23,342 nucleotides of DNA from an uncultured Clostridia bacterium (GCA_947427325.1 CANEHP010000013.1:1-23342); one strand, 5' to 3'; positions 7,282 through 15,263 are shown, counted from the stretch's first letter. Program-made: numbers and translations. Notes: generated by a model from the sequence alone, not told the origin.

Positions 7282-8586
7282 CTACCTGACTCTCCTGAGC
7301 GTAGCCGCAAAAAATCCGTCTCCCCCCGTAGCGCCCGGCAAAAACGTTCTCATACAGCTGTCCTCAACGCCGCTTACCGAAACGGGCACGACCACAGGTG
7401 CAAAGTCTCGGTTATCTTCAAGAAACTTTTCCACCACATCCTCGTTTTCCGATCTGTTCAGGGTGCAAGTGGAATAGATCAAAGTGCCGCCCACCTTTAC
7501 ATACTTTGAAGCGGTTTCCAGAATATGCTTTTGAACAATAGGCAGCTGCTCTATATTTTTCATTTCCTTGTATTTTATTTCGGGCTTTCTTCGGATAACT
7601 CCAAGACCCGAGCAGACGGTATCGCACAAAACCTTATCCGCAAGCGGTATTCCTGCGTCATAAACGGTAGCGTCGTGAACTGCTGCCTCCACAATGGAGA
7701 GTCCGAGTCTTTCCGCTCCGGTTCTTATCATGGAAACCTTGCCGTCGTATAAGTCAAAGCTGTACAGCTTTCCTCTGTTTGCCATTATTTCAGCCATTGT
7801 GAAGGTTTTTCCTCCGGGTGCGGCGCAAACGTCTATAACCGTTTCGTTAAACACGGGTCTTGCCACACGGCAGCAAAGCTGGGAGGAAATATCCTGCACA
7901 TGAAAAAGCCCTTTTCTGTAAGCGGCGGTGGCTTCTATCTGATGAATATTGCCCAATTCAAGGCAGTCGTCCAAAAGTGCGTTTTTCTTTGCGGCAATCT
8001 TTTCTTTGGCAAATTCCGATATAAGCTGGTCGGCGGTGCATCTGAGCGTGTTGACTTTAACATACAGAGGAGGTCTGCCGAAGCTGTCCTTTAAAATTTC
8101 CTCGGTTTTTTCCTCGCCGAACATTTCCGTCCATTTTTTCACTATCCACTTAGGGCAGGAATATTCTATTGACTTTTTGGCGGCATTGTCCAAATCCTTA
8201 TAATCTATCTGCTTTCCGTCACGCAAAAAGCTGCGTAATATGCCGTTTACAAATCCCTTTCCCCGTTGATGGGCAAGGTTCACCGATTCGTTTACCGCCG
8301 CACTTTCGGGAACGGCCGTATACAAAAGCTGATAAAGCCCCATTCTTAAAATCTGTACCACGTCGGTATCTATTTTATCAAACTCGGCGGCTGAATAGTG
8401 TCGGATTATGTAATCGAGGGTCATCTTCCTTTCGATAACCCCGTAAAACAGCATAGCCGCAAAGGCTCTGTCTCTGTCCCGCAGCTTTTCCCTTGAAAAG
8501 GTGTTGTCAAGGAGTATATTTGAATAAGCCTTGTTGTCCTCCATTCGGATAAGCAGTTCAAAAACTGTCTGTCTTGCCGTTTTCAT
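7282..8586 (-). CDS. rsmB: 16S rRNA (cytosine-967-C5)-methyltransferase RsmB
   Basis: It methylates C967 of 16S rRNA using SAM; 434 residues. The N-terminal 130 residues form the NusB-like RNA-binding domain (for example ESVNLAHQRGKGFVNGILR). The Rossmann methyltransferase follows, with SAM motif VIDVCAAPGGKT (250-261), DTVCSGLG with Cys325 and YSTCTLNRSENE with Cys374, the two cysteines of the m5C mechanism (E. coli numbers 325 and 375). The ATG at 8586 has GAGGG about 9 bases upstream. It is separated from the upstream protease gene by 237 bases that hold a repeat element, and followed at 5 bases by rlmN. Confidence 0.97.
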   Translation of the reverse strand: MKTARQTVFELLIRMEDNKAYSNILLDNTFSREKLRDRDRAFAAMLFYGVIERKMTLDYIIRHYSAAEFDKIDTDVVQILRMGLYQLLYTAVPESAAVNESVNLAHQRGKGFVNGILRSFLRDGKQIDYKDLDNAAKKSIEYSCPKWIVKKWTEMFGEEKTEEILKDSFGRPPLYVKVNTLRCTADQLISEFAKEKIAAKKNALLDDCLELGNIHQIEATAAYRKGLFHVQDISSQLCCRVARPVFNETVIDVCAAPGGKTFTMAEIMANRGKLYSFDLYDGKVSMIRTGAERLGLSIVEAAVHDATVYDAGIPLADKVLCDTVCSGLGVIRRKPEIKYKEMKNIEQLPIVQKHILETASKYVKVGGTLIYSTCTLNRSENEDVVEKFLEDNRDFAPVVVPVSVSGVEDSCMRTFLPGATGGDGFFAATLRRVR

Positions 8587-8633
8587 ACAATGTTTCCCTC
8601 TTTTATGTTTTTTCGGTTTAGGTGTTGAGCCGC

Positions 8634-8821
8634 TGACAGTTGAAAGCTGAAAGTTGACAGTTAAGGTGTCGGCTTTGCCGACGGATTTGAAATTTTACGT
8701 TTCTGCCGACATTTCAAGCCGTTTCTTTAAAACAATGCCGCATTTGCGCAGCTGATAAAACCGACTAATGATATTCTAAATCAGCGAAGCCGTTCCGCAA
8801 CTGTCAACTGTAAACTGTCAA
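8634..8821. repeat. MITE-like element between the YugP-like gene and rsmB
   Basis: About 188 bp with inverted ends built from the same word: TGACAGTTGAAAG..AGTTGACAGTT on the left (8634-8662) and AACTGTCAACTG..AACTGTCAA on the right (8799-8821). Inside is a GTCGGC-TTT-GCCGAC hairpin (8668-8682). There is no ORF or ribosome site. The right end stops 2 bases before the stop codon of the protease gene, so it lies within the operon without breaking a gene. It is unlike the other MITE-like family in this window. Confidence 0.6.
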
Positions 8822-8823
8822 TC

Positions 8824-9525
8824 TTAATCTCTCCGCCTATTGGACAAGGCTATCAGTCGAATAAGCTGAGTAAGCGCAACCATAAGTCCCGCCACATAGG
8901 TCATAGCCGCCGCATTAAGGGTTTTCCTTGCACCGCCGATCTCGTCTCTCTCCAAAAGCCCCTGACCGCTTATAACATTTAAGGCTCTTCTGCTGGCGTC
9001 AAACTCAACAGGCAGCGTTAAAAGCTGAAACAAAACCACGCAGCCGAACAAAATTATTCCGATGTCGACGAAAACAGGGATTCCCATAAACATACCCAGC
9101 AAAAACAGTATTACCCAGCCCTTTGAGCCGATTTGAGCGATAGGCACGAAAAGCGAGCGGATTTTTATCGGGAGATAGTTTTTGTTATGCTGAATGGCGT
9201 GACCTACCTCGTGAGCCGCTACGCCGATGGCTGCCACCGAGGTGCTGTAAAAGGTGGAATCGGACAATGCAACCTCGTTGGAGCGGGGGTCGAAATGGTC
9301 TGTAAGGTTTCCGTCAATGCGCCTTACCGCAATATGCTGAAGTCCGTAGCTGTCCAAAATCCGCCTTGCGATAACATGGGCGGGAATATTGCTTCTACTG
9401 CCGACTTGGCTGTATTTCTTAAAGGTGGATTGCAGCCTGAACTGTATAAAGTAGGAAAATAAAACGGCAAGAATTACCAAAAAATATGCCGCCGCAGGAT
9501 TGTTTGCAAAAAAATCAAATATCAT
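8824..9525 (-). CDS. YugP-like membrane zinc metallopeptidase (PF04298 type)
   Basis: A membrane-embedded putative protease of 233 residues, resembling B. subtilis YugP. The zinc motif is AAHEVGHAIQH, with ligands His105 and His109 and catalytic Glu106; a later acidic residue in LPVEFDASRRAL (Glu174) is the likely third ligand. Membrane helices are seen at about 12-29, 138-166 and 205-226. Substrate and physiological role are not established for the family. The start ATG 9525 has AAGAGGT 6 bases upstream. It lies 19 bases after fmt in the direction of transcription and so is probably co-transcribed with def-fmt; this gene is not part of the corresponding B. subtilis block, but is a common insertion there in Clostridia as far as I recall. 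Confidence 0.88.
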   Translation of the reverse strand: MIFDFFANNPAAAYFLVILAVLFSYFIQFRLQSTFKKYSQVGSRSNIPAHVIARRILDSYGLQHIAVRRIDGNLTDHFDPRSNEVALSDSTFYSTSVAAIGVAAHEVGHAIQHNKNYLPIKIRSLFVPIAQIGSKGWVILFLLGMFMGIPVFVDIGIILFGCVVLFQLLTLPVEFDASRRALNVISGQGLLERDEIGGARKTLNAAAMTYVAGLMVALTQLIRLIALSNRRRD

Positions 9526-9544
9526 AATAATACCTCTTAAAACG

Positions 9545-10504
9545 CTATTGTTTATCGGCAGCGGGTTCTTTTCCCAAAACAGTGCCTTCCTCTGCTTTTC
9601 TGCCCCTTAAAAAGTCGATGTCCTTCATTCTCTTGCCGCCCTCAAGCATTATATCCGTAAGTCTTAACGCTCCTTCTCCGCAAGAAACGCACAAGCCCTC
9701 GCCCTTTATTACCGTCCCCGGGGGCATATCGGTTTTGATATCAAGCTTTTGTGAGAAATAAACCTTTAAACGCCTGCCCTCAAAAAAGGTAAAGGCGCAG
9801 GGCGAGGCGGAAAGCCCTCTTATCTGATTATATACAGTATCTGCCGATTTGCTGAAATCTATGCGGCAGTCCTCCTTTTTAATCATACCCGCATAGCAGG
9901 TATTTTCATCGCTTTGGGGAGTTCGGGGAGCTTTGCCCTGCTCTAAAAGTGAAAGAGTTTCGCAAATAAGCCTTGCTCCACTTTCCGACAGCTTATCATG
10001 AAGCGCCGAAGCCGTCATATCCTCGGCAACGGGAATTTCCTCTTTAAGAATCATATCTCCCGTGTCAAGACCCTCCGCCATATACATGGTGGTAACTCCC
10101 GTTACCCTTTCCCCTTCCATAATGCACCTTTGTATAGGCGCAGCGCCTCTGTATCGGGGGAGCAGCGAAGCGTGAACGTTTATACAGCCGTATTTCGGAA
10201 TATCCAAAACCGACTTGGGCAAAATCTGACCGTAAGCCACAACGACAATACAGTCGGGGGAAAGTCTATGAAGAATTTCTGGGGATTTTTCGCCGTCCTC
10301 GCCCTTTCTTAAGGAAAGGGGCTGAAACACTTCGATACCGTGAGCCGATGCACATTCCTTAACGGGAGTCGCCTGCATTTTATGACCCCTGTTTTTCGGC
10401 TTGTCGGGCTGAGTAAAAACTGCGGAAACATTATGACCTGCCTTGATAATCGCTTCCAGACAGGGTACTGAAAATTCGGGAGTTCCCATAAATACTATAT
10501 TCAA
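9545..10504 (-). CDS. fmt: Methionyl-tRNA formyltransferase
   Basis: It formylates Met-tRNAfMet with 10-formyl-tetrahydrofolate, making the initiator tRNA; 319 residues, typical. The N-terminal domain begins MNIVFMGTPEFSVPCL. Catalytic Asn109, His111 and Asp147 are present (E. coli 106, 108, 144) around the signature HASLLPRYRGAAPIQ (111-125), and the C-terminal OB-like tRNA-binding domain starts near 208. The start codon is TTG at 10504: the sequence AAAGGAG lies 7 bases upstream and the protein begins exactly where relatives do. It lies 143 bases after def, the gap being largely an 83-bp inverted-repeat element. Its product is undone by Def, encoded next door. Confidence 0.97.
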   Translation of the reverse strand: MNIVFMGTPEFSVPCLEAIIKAGHNVSAVFTQPDKPKNRGHKMQATPVKECASAHGIEVFQPLSLRKGEDGEKSPEILHRLSPDCIVVVAYGQILPKSVLDIPKYGCINVHASLLPRYRGAAPIQRCIMEGERVTGVTTMYMAEGLDTGDMILKEEIPVAEDMTASALHDKLSESGARLICETLSLLEQGKAPRTPQSDENTCYAGMIKKEDCRIDFSKSADTVYNQIRGLSASPCAFTFFEGRRLKVYFSQKLDIKTDMPPGTVIKGEGLCVSCGEGALRLTDIMLEGGKRMKDIDFLRGRKAEEGTVLGKEPAADKQ

Positions 10505-10544
10505 GGTTAAGCTCCTTTCCTTTGCTCAAAATTTTAAAGCTCTA

Positions 10545-10627
10545 ATACTGATTCTCGACTAAAAATAAACAATCTTTGCGGTCTGATTTTCGCAAATCTC
10601 TATTTATTTTTAGACGAGAATTGGTAT
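10545..10627. repeat. Short MITE-like element between def and fmt
   Basis: An 83-bp near-perfect inverted repeat: ATACTGATTCTCGACTAAAA.. on the left (from 10545) pairs with ..TTTTAGACGAGAATTGGTAT on the right (to 10627), with only three mismatches over the outer 26 bases. The interior CAATCTTTG-GGTCTG-TTTTCGCAA matches the left-hand core of the 2089-2261 element, whose longer middle is missing here. It is thus an internally deleted relative, sitting in the def-fmt gap, where as RNA it would form a long hairpin between the two coding regions. Confidence 0.65.
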
Positions 10628-10647
10628 AAATCCACCGTAAGCGTGGG

Positions 10648-11121
10648 TTACTTTCTCCCCTTTTCATTCTCTTCCTCGATCATTTCATCGGCTAAATCGG
10701 TAAAAATAATTCCGTTAAGATGGTCGATTTCGTGGCATAACGCACGGGCTAAAAGATCCTTTCCCTCGACCTTTATCTCTTTTCCGTAGCGGTTTTGCGC
10801 AGTTACCTTTACCTTTGCGGGTCTTTCCACATAACCCCACAGATCGGGAGAGGACAGACAGCCCTCCTTATCTCTTTGCTTGCCCTTTGCTGCGGTAACA
10901 ACGGGATTTATCAGTTCGATTTTGCCCTCTCCCACATCTATTACCACCACTCTCTTTAATATACCTACCTGCGGAGCGGCTAAGCCTACACCGTTAGCCT
11001 CCGTCATGGTTTCATACATATCGTCCAGCAAAACCCAGAGTCTGTCGTCAAAAACGGTAACCTCACGGCAGCGCTTTCTCAGCAGCTCGTCGCCGAACAT
11101 AACAATATTTCTTTTAGCCAT
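10648..11121 (-). CDS. def: Peptide deformylase
   Basis: It removes the formyl group from the N-terminal Met of new proteins using Fe2+ or Zn2+; 157 residues. All three deformylase motifs are present: GVGLAAPQVG (44-53, with Gln51), EGCLS (87-91, metal ligand Cys88) and HEIDH (130-134, ligands His130 and His134, catalytic Glu131). The length and the EGCLSSPD form suit the type 1 enzymes. The ATG at 11121 has AAAGGAG 7 bases upstream. It lies 51 bases after priA and before fmt, the conserved order. Confidence 0.97.
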   Translation of the reverse strand: MAKRNIVMFGDELLRKRCREVTVFDDRLWVLLDDMYETMTEANGVGLAAPQVGILKRVVVIDVGEGKIELINPVVTAAKGKQRDKEGCLSSPDLWGYVERPAKVKVTAQNRYGKEIKVEGKDLLARALCHEIDHLNGIIFTDLADEMIEEENEKGRK

Positions 11122-11172
11122 AAAATTTCTCCTTTAAGCCGTCTTTATTTTTATTATATTTATTTTACATAT

Positions 11173-13668
11173 TTATTTTTCAAATCCGTTAACGTCCACG
11201 TAAAAGCTTACATTTCCAAGCTCCCGGTCCTTATAAGCCGCTGTCAGAACATCTCCCAGCAGACTGCGGAATTTTTTATTGAATTTGCATTTTATAATAA
11301 GCTTATACCTGTACCGTCCCCCTAATTTTCCCGTGCCTAATTTTGTGGGGCCCAATACTCTCAGCGGCATCTGCGACTTTTCCCGATCCAACCGTTCCTT
11401 AAACAGCGTCAGAAAGCGTCTTGCGCCATTTTCGCACTGCTGCTGCAAAATAGAGGTAAAGCCCACCATACAGATATCGCAGAAGGGAGGAAACAGTAAA
11501 GCCTGCCTCACCTCGATTTCCTGGCGGTAAAATTCCTCATAGTCCTGCTTTGCCGCAAGCTGCAAAACATAGTGGTCGGGGGAAAAGGTCTGAAGATAGG
11601 CTCTGCCCGTTTTTCCTCCACGCCCCGAGCGTCCCACAACCTGCGTGATAAGGGAAAAGGTTTGTTCATATCCCAAATAATCTCCCATATAAAGGGATTT
11701 GTCTATTCCCAAAACTCCCACAAGGGTCACATTTTCAAAGTCAAGTCCCTTGGCTATCATTTGCGTGCCTACCATTATATCGTAATCGCCCCTGCCAAAT
11801 TCCGAAAACCTTTTTGAAAAAGCGTCTCTTGACATGGTGGTATCTGCATCCATTCTTAAAACTCTCGCCTTGGGAAAATACTGCTTTATTTCGTCCTCAA
11901 TGCGCTGCGTACCCGTACCCGATTGGGTGATGTATCTGCTGTGGCATTTGGGACATACGTCGGGTATTTTTTTTGTATATCCGCAGTAGTGGCAGCAGAT
12001 AGTTTCGTTAGCCTTATGATAGGTAAGGGGCAGGTCGCAGTTGGGGCACTTCATTACCTCGCCGCACTTTATGCAGCTTATATGGGTGTGATACCCCCGC
12101 CTGTTAAGCAAAATCAGGCTTTGCTCGCCCTTTTGCAGGTTGATTTGAATTTCGTGCAGAAGCGCCTGACTGAAATTACCCCTGTTTCCGCTTTCGTACT
12201 CCGCCTTCATATCCACCATATACACCTCGGGAAGGTTTCCCTTATTGTATCGCCGGGTAAGAGGCACATATTCATATCTGCCGATCTGCGCAAAATATCT
12301 GCTTGACAGAGAGGGAGTGGCCGAAGCCAAAAGCAGCAGGGAATTATGCTTAAAGCATCTTTGCTTTGCCACGCTTACGGCGTTGTAGCGGGGCGTGCGG
12401 TCGGACTTATAGGTATGCTCCCCCTCCTCGTCGATTACGATTATCCCTATATTTTCAAGAGGAGCAAAAACCGCGCTGCGTGTGCCTATGACGATTTTTG
12501 CGTCCCCGCCTTTTATCCTTTTGTATTCGTCCGCCCTTTGCCCCATGGAAAGTGCGCTGTGTATAATCGCCACATTATTGCCGAAAAGCTCTTGAAAACT
12601 TTTTACCGTCTGCGGAGTAAGGGAGATTTCGGGAACCAGCATCAAAGCGGTTTTTCCGAGCTTTATGGCTTTGTCGATAAGCTTTATGAAAACAGAGGTT
12701 TTACCGCTGCCCGTAACACCGTGCAAAAGAGCGCATTTCGGCTTTTCCTCCGTCATAAGGTTCTCCAGCCTGTCATAAGCCTTTTGCTGCTCCTCGGAAA
12801 GAATAATATTATCGGGACTTCCCGTCGCCCTTGCATTTGCGGTTTCCGCTCTTGTGAGCTGATACCGGTATTCCTCCAAAATTCCGTATTTAACCAGGTT
12901 TTTTATAACCGCCGGTGTAATTCCGCAAATATAGCAAAGCTCTCCCACCGACGCCGATTCGTATTCCGCAAGGGTATTTATTACCGCCCTTTGCTTTGGG
13001 GTAAGCTTAGTCATTCTGTCATTTTGCTGAAAATTTTCTCTAAGCCTTACCATTTGCTCGGTTCGGTCGCCTATCTGTCTTTCGATTTCTTCCTTTTTAA
13101 CAATAAAGCCTTTTTTTAACAAGCTCTGTGCAATTTTCTTCTTATCGATATTTTTATCCGAATTAAGACAGCCGAGCATTATTTCAAGCTGCTTTTCGGT
13201 TTTGGCGGCTTTAAGCTCGTTTAGGAAAATGCTTTCCTCCTGAGAAAGATCACAGCGGCTTTTATTGTCCCAAGCCAAAGAATATTTTGCTCTTACGCTG
13301 AAATTAAGTCCCGGGGGCAGCATGGTTTTTACTGCGTCAAAATAGGTACAAAAGGTGGTTTCCTTTAGCCATTCCGAAAGCTCAAGATGCTCCCTTGTCA
13401 TTTTTATTCCGTTTTGGGAAAGAGAAAGAACGGGCTTAAGCTTATTTACATCGCAGCGCTTTCTTTCGACTCTGTATACCATAGCCACACGGGCTTGATT
13501 GCCTTTTCCGAAAGGCACCATAACCGTTTGCCCCACGGAAATTTTATTCTCAAGGGAAGCTGGCACATAGTAATCATACAAAAAATCAAAAGGGTACAGG
13601 CATTTATCTATTGCAACCGAAACCGTCACAGCTGCTTCAAGATTGTTGTTTGTGCTTTCGGCTGCCAA
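11173..13668 (-). CDS. priA: Primosomal protein N' (PriA helicase)
   Basis: A 3'-5' superfamily 2 helicase that reloads the replisome at collapsed forks; 831 residues. The N-terminal DNA-binding domain (about 12-115) is followed by a winged-helix region, Walker A GVTGSGKT (317-324), and the DEEGEH box (413-418). A paired zinc-binding insert uses Cys532, 535, 541, 544, 559, 562, 572 and 575, and the family element GTGTQRIEDEIK follows. All eight cysteines are intact. The start is TTG at 13668 with GGAAGGG 7 bases upstream; the first dozen residues (rich in Ala, Asn and Glu) are weakly conserved, so a later start cannot be excluded. It follows gmk by 143 bases; rpoZ and coaBC, usually found between them, are missing. 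Confidence 0.97.
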   Translation of the reverse strand: MAAESTNNNLEAAVTVSVAIDKCLYPFDFLYDYYVPASLENKISVGQTVMVPFGKGNQARVAMVYRVERKRCDVNKLKPVLSLSQNGIKMTREHLELSEWLKETTFCTYFDAVKTMLPPGLNFSVRAKYSLAWDNKSRCDLSQEESIFLNELKAAKTEKQLEIMLGCLNSDKNIDKKKIAQSLLKKGFIVKKEEIERQIGDRTEQMVRLRENFQQNDRMTKLTPKQRAVINTLAEYESASVGELCYICGITPAVIKNLVKYGILEEYRYQLTRAETANARATGSPDNIILSEEQQKAYDRLENLMTEEKPKCALLHGVTGSGKTSVFIKLIDKAIKLGKTALMLVPEISLTPQTVKSFQELFGNNVAIIHSALSMGQRADEYKRIKGGDAKIVIGTRSAVFAPLENIGIIVIDEEGEHTYKSDRTPRYNAVSVAKQRCFKHNSLLLLASATPSLSSRYFAQIGRYEYVPLTRRYNKGNLPEVYMVDMKAEYESGNRGNFSQALLHEIQINLQKGEQSLILLNRRGYHTHISCIKCGEVMKCPNCDLPLTYHKANETICCHYCGYTKKIPDVCPKCHSRYITQSGTGTQRIEDEIKQYFPKARVLRMDADTTMSRDAFSKRFSEFGRGDYDIMVGTQMIAKGLDFENVTLVGVLGIDKSLYMGDYLGYEQTFSLITQVVGRSGRGGKTGRAYLQTFSPDHYVLQLAAKQDYEEFYRQEIEVRQALLFPPFCDICMVGFTSILQQQCENGARRFLTLFKERLDREKSQMPLRVLGPTKLGTGKLGGRYRYKLIIKCKFNKKFRSLLGDVLTAAYKDRELGNVSFYVDVNGFEK

Positions 13669-13811
13669 GCTTTTTCCCTTCCTTCTTTTTTGTTCTGTAA
13701 AAAATGCCGTCTACGGATTTGTATGCAAATTTAAAATAAATTCTATACAAAACGGGCTTTGATACTGTTTTATTTTGAACGGGTACGTATTTGTTTTGCT
13801 TTCAAGCTGTT

Positions 13812-14429
13812 TTACTCAATGGTTTTGTCATTTTTCAGCGCTTCGATAAGCTCCTTGTTTCTGTTGGTTTTAAAGCTTTCCGCATTAACAATGGAAATAA
13901 GATCCTGAACCGCCTTGTCGAGATCCTCGTTGACAATTATATAATCGTAATTTTCCGCAAAGGATATTTCCTTTTCCGCCTGCTTTAAGCGCCTTTCTAT
14001 GGTTTCCTCGTCCTCTGTGCTCCGCTTGTGCAGACGGCGCTTAAGCTCCTGCATAGAGGGAGGGAGAATAAAGACAAGCACTGCTTCGGGGATAAGCCTT
14101 TTTACGTTTTCCGCACCCTCTATCTCTATTTTAAGCACCACGTTCTGTCCCAATTCAAGAGAATCCTTGACCGTCTGCCTGGGCGTGCCGTAATAGTTGC
14201 CGCAGTATTCGGTATGCTCCAGCAGCTCTCCGTCGGCTATCATTTTTTCAAATTCTTCCTTTGATTTAAAATAGTAGCTTATGCCCTCCGTTTCTCCCGC
14301 TCTCATAGCCCGGGTGGTGGCGGAAACGGAGTAGCAGAGATTTATTTCCTTTGCCAATGCTTTTTCCAAAATCGTATCCTTGCCGCAGCCGGCAGGAGCC
14401 GAAACTACGAAAAGTATTCCCCTTGACAT
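13812..14429 (-). CDS. gmk: Guanylate kinase
   Basis: It converts GMP and ATP to GDP and ADP in purine nucleotide salvage and (p)ppGpp turnover; 205 residues. The P-loop SAPAGCGKDT (10-19) departs a little from the common GPSGxGKST form but keeps the GxGK core. The GMP-binding region is clear: YSVSATTRAMRAGETEGISYYF spans 33-54 (split here across two helices), Glu69 lies in the GELLEH segment and GNYYGTP at 77-83. The ATG at 14429 has AAAGGA 9 bases upstream. It directly follows the remA-like gene (83 bases), as in B. subtilis. Confidence 0.96.
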   Translation of the reverse strand: MSRGILFVVSAPAGCGKDTILEKALAKEINLCYSVSATTRAMRAGETEGISYYFKSKEEFEKMIADGELLEHTEYCGNYYGTPRQTVKDSLELGQNVVLKIEIEGAENVKRLIPEAVLVFILPPSMQELKRRLHKRSTEDEETIERRLKQAEKEISFAENYDYIIVNEDLDKAVQDLISIVNAESFKTNRNKELIEALKNDKTIE

Positions 14430-14512
14430 TGATTATTTTCCTTTCCTGGTTTCCTTAACGGAAATATTTTAAGTTTGTTTTTGATTTTTTTGGTCGATCC
14501 TTTGCGGCGTCG

Positions 14513-14767
14513 TTATTTATCTTCGGAATCATCGGAATCATCGCTCATTTTATCGATTCTTTCGGCGGCTTTTGCGCTTAAAATAATATGACCGCTGTCC
14601 ATTATCAGAACGGATTTTGTCTTTTTGCCGCAGGTAGCGTCCACGCTTAAGTTTTTTTCCCTGGCGGCGGCTATTATTCTTTTGGTGGGAGCGGCGTCGG
14701 CGGATACTACCGCCACAATTCTGTCGGTGTTTACTAAATTTCCGTAGCCTATATCTGCAAGCTTCAT
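14513..14767 (-). CDS. remA: RemA-family DNA-binding regulator (DUF370)
   Basis: An 84-residue member of the RemA/DUF370 family; in B. subtilis RemA binds DNA to activate biofilm matrix and osmoprotection genes. Conserved parts are KLADIGYGNLVNTDRIVAVV (2-21), the APTKRII segment (about 26-32) and ATCGKKTKSVLIMDSGHIIL (about 44-63). The C-terminus is a short acidic Asp/Ser tail. I choose ATG 14767, which has GGAGG 5 bases upstream and starts where relatives do; longer frames to 14779 or 14827 put the ribosome site inside the gene. It is the first gene of the core block, next to gmk as in Bacillus, and a promoter and an 18-bp tandem repeat lie upstream. Its regulatory target here is unknown. 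Confidence 0.9.
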   Translation of the reverse strand: MKLADIGYGNLVNTDRIVAVVSADAAPTKRIIAAAREKNLSVDATCGKKTKSVLIMDSGHIILSAKAAERIDKMSDDSDDSEDK

Positions 14768-14785
14768 TTCTTCCTCCATACAATT

Positions 14786-14821
14786 AAGGACAGTTTCAAA
14801 AATAAGGACAGGTTCAAAAAA
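14786..14821. repeat. Two 18-bp tandem copies in the remA leader
   Basis: AAGGACAGTTTCAAAAAT (14786-14803) is followed at once by AAGGACAGGTTCAAAAAA (14804-14821), differing at two bases. They lie between the remA promoter and its ribosome site. Tandem sites with an 18-bp period in a leader suit protein binding, and RemA itself is known to bind repeated sites in B. subtilis, but autoregulation here is inference. Confidence 0.6.
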
Positions 14822-14867
14822 CCGCACTTAAATTTCGGGACGGCGGATTTGTAAATCATATTATTAA

Positions 14868-14896
14868 ATTATACCATATTGTATAAAAAAAATCAA
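14868..14896 (-). promoter_or_regulatory. Promoter of the remA-gmk block
   Basis: On the minus strand, -35 TTGATT (14891-14896) and a consensus -10 TATAAT (14868-14873) are 17 bases apart. This leaves a leader of roughly 90 bases containing the tandem repeats before the remA start. Confidence 0.65.
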
Positions 14897-15007
14897 ATAA
14901 AATTTTAGGCGGTGCTATTACGGCTGCTTTTAAAATATAATGAAGAGAAGGCGCGCCGATTTTTACCCGCTCTTAGGAAAGTTGACGGTAATTTACTGAT
15001 TTAAAAA

Positions 15008-15105
15008 GAATTTCAAAATTCTCAAAATGATGCTCCGCTTCACTCCGCACCATTTTGAGAACCGGTCGGAATTTTCCTTGAAAATTCCGACATTTTTTGA
15101 AATTC
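15008..15105. repeat. Branched inverted-repeat structure (outer stem plus two hairpins)
   Basis: Three perfect 11-bp stems nest as a three-way junction. The outer arms are GAATTTCAAAA (15008-15018) and TTTTGAAATTC (15095-15105). Hairpin 1 is TTCTCAAAATG (15019-15029) with CATTTTGAGAA (15051-15061). Hairpin 2 is GTCGGAATTTT (15065-15075) with AAAATTCCGAC (15081-15091). The first hairpin begins right after the outer arm with no unpaired base. There is no ORF. It could be a structured RNA, a cruciform-forming site or a mobile-element remnant. Confidence 0.65.
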
Positions 15106-15109
15106 GTGC

Positions 15110-15171
15110 TTTCAGGGCAGCTGTGCTGAAATGCACTCTCTTTCAGAGAAGCTGTGCTGAAATGCTCATGA
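15110..15171. repeat. 31-bp tandem repeat, two copies
   Basis: TTTCAGGGCAGCTGTGCTGA.. (15110-15140) and TTTCAGAGAAGCTGTGCTGA.. (15141-15171) are adjacent and identical at the core AGCTGTGCTGAAATGC. They follow directly on the branched structure and precede the promoter of the plus-strand operon by about 64 bases. Confidence 0.65.
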
Positions 15172-15234
15172 ATGTTTATAGCGCCCTGTCAAAAAACAAA
15201 TTGGATTTTACCATAAATATTTTTTCTCTTTTCG

Positions 15235-15263
15235 TTGACATTTTCCTATAATAATGCTAAAAT
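15235..15263 (+). promoter_or_regulatory. Promoter of the three-gene plus-strand operon
   Basis: A consensus -35 TTGACA (15235-15240) and -10 TAAAAT (15258-15263) are 17 bases apart, about 50 bases before the ATG at 15313, which has AAGGAG at 15302-15307. Confidence 0.75.

Noticed and set aside
12346..13119. A 257-codon open frame on the plus strand
   Set aside because: It lies wholly antisense to priA, has no family signal or ribosome site, and priA is certain.
14786..15171. Tandem repeats as a CRISPR array
   Set aside because: Only two adjacent copies of each unit, no spacers and no cas genes.
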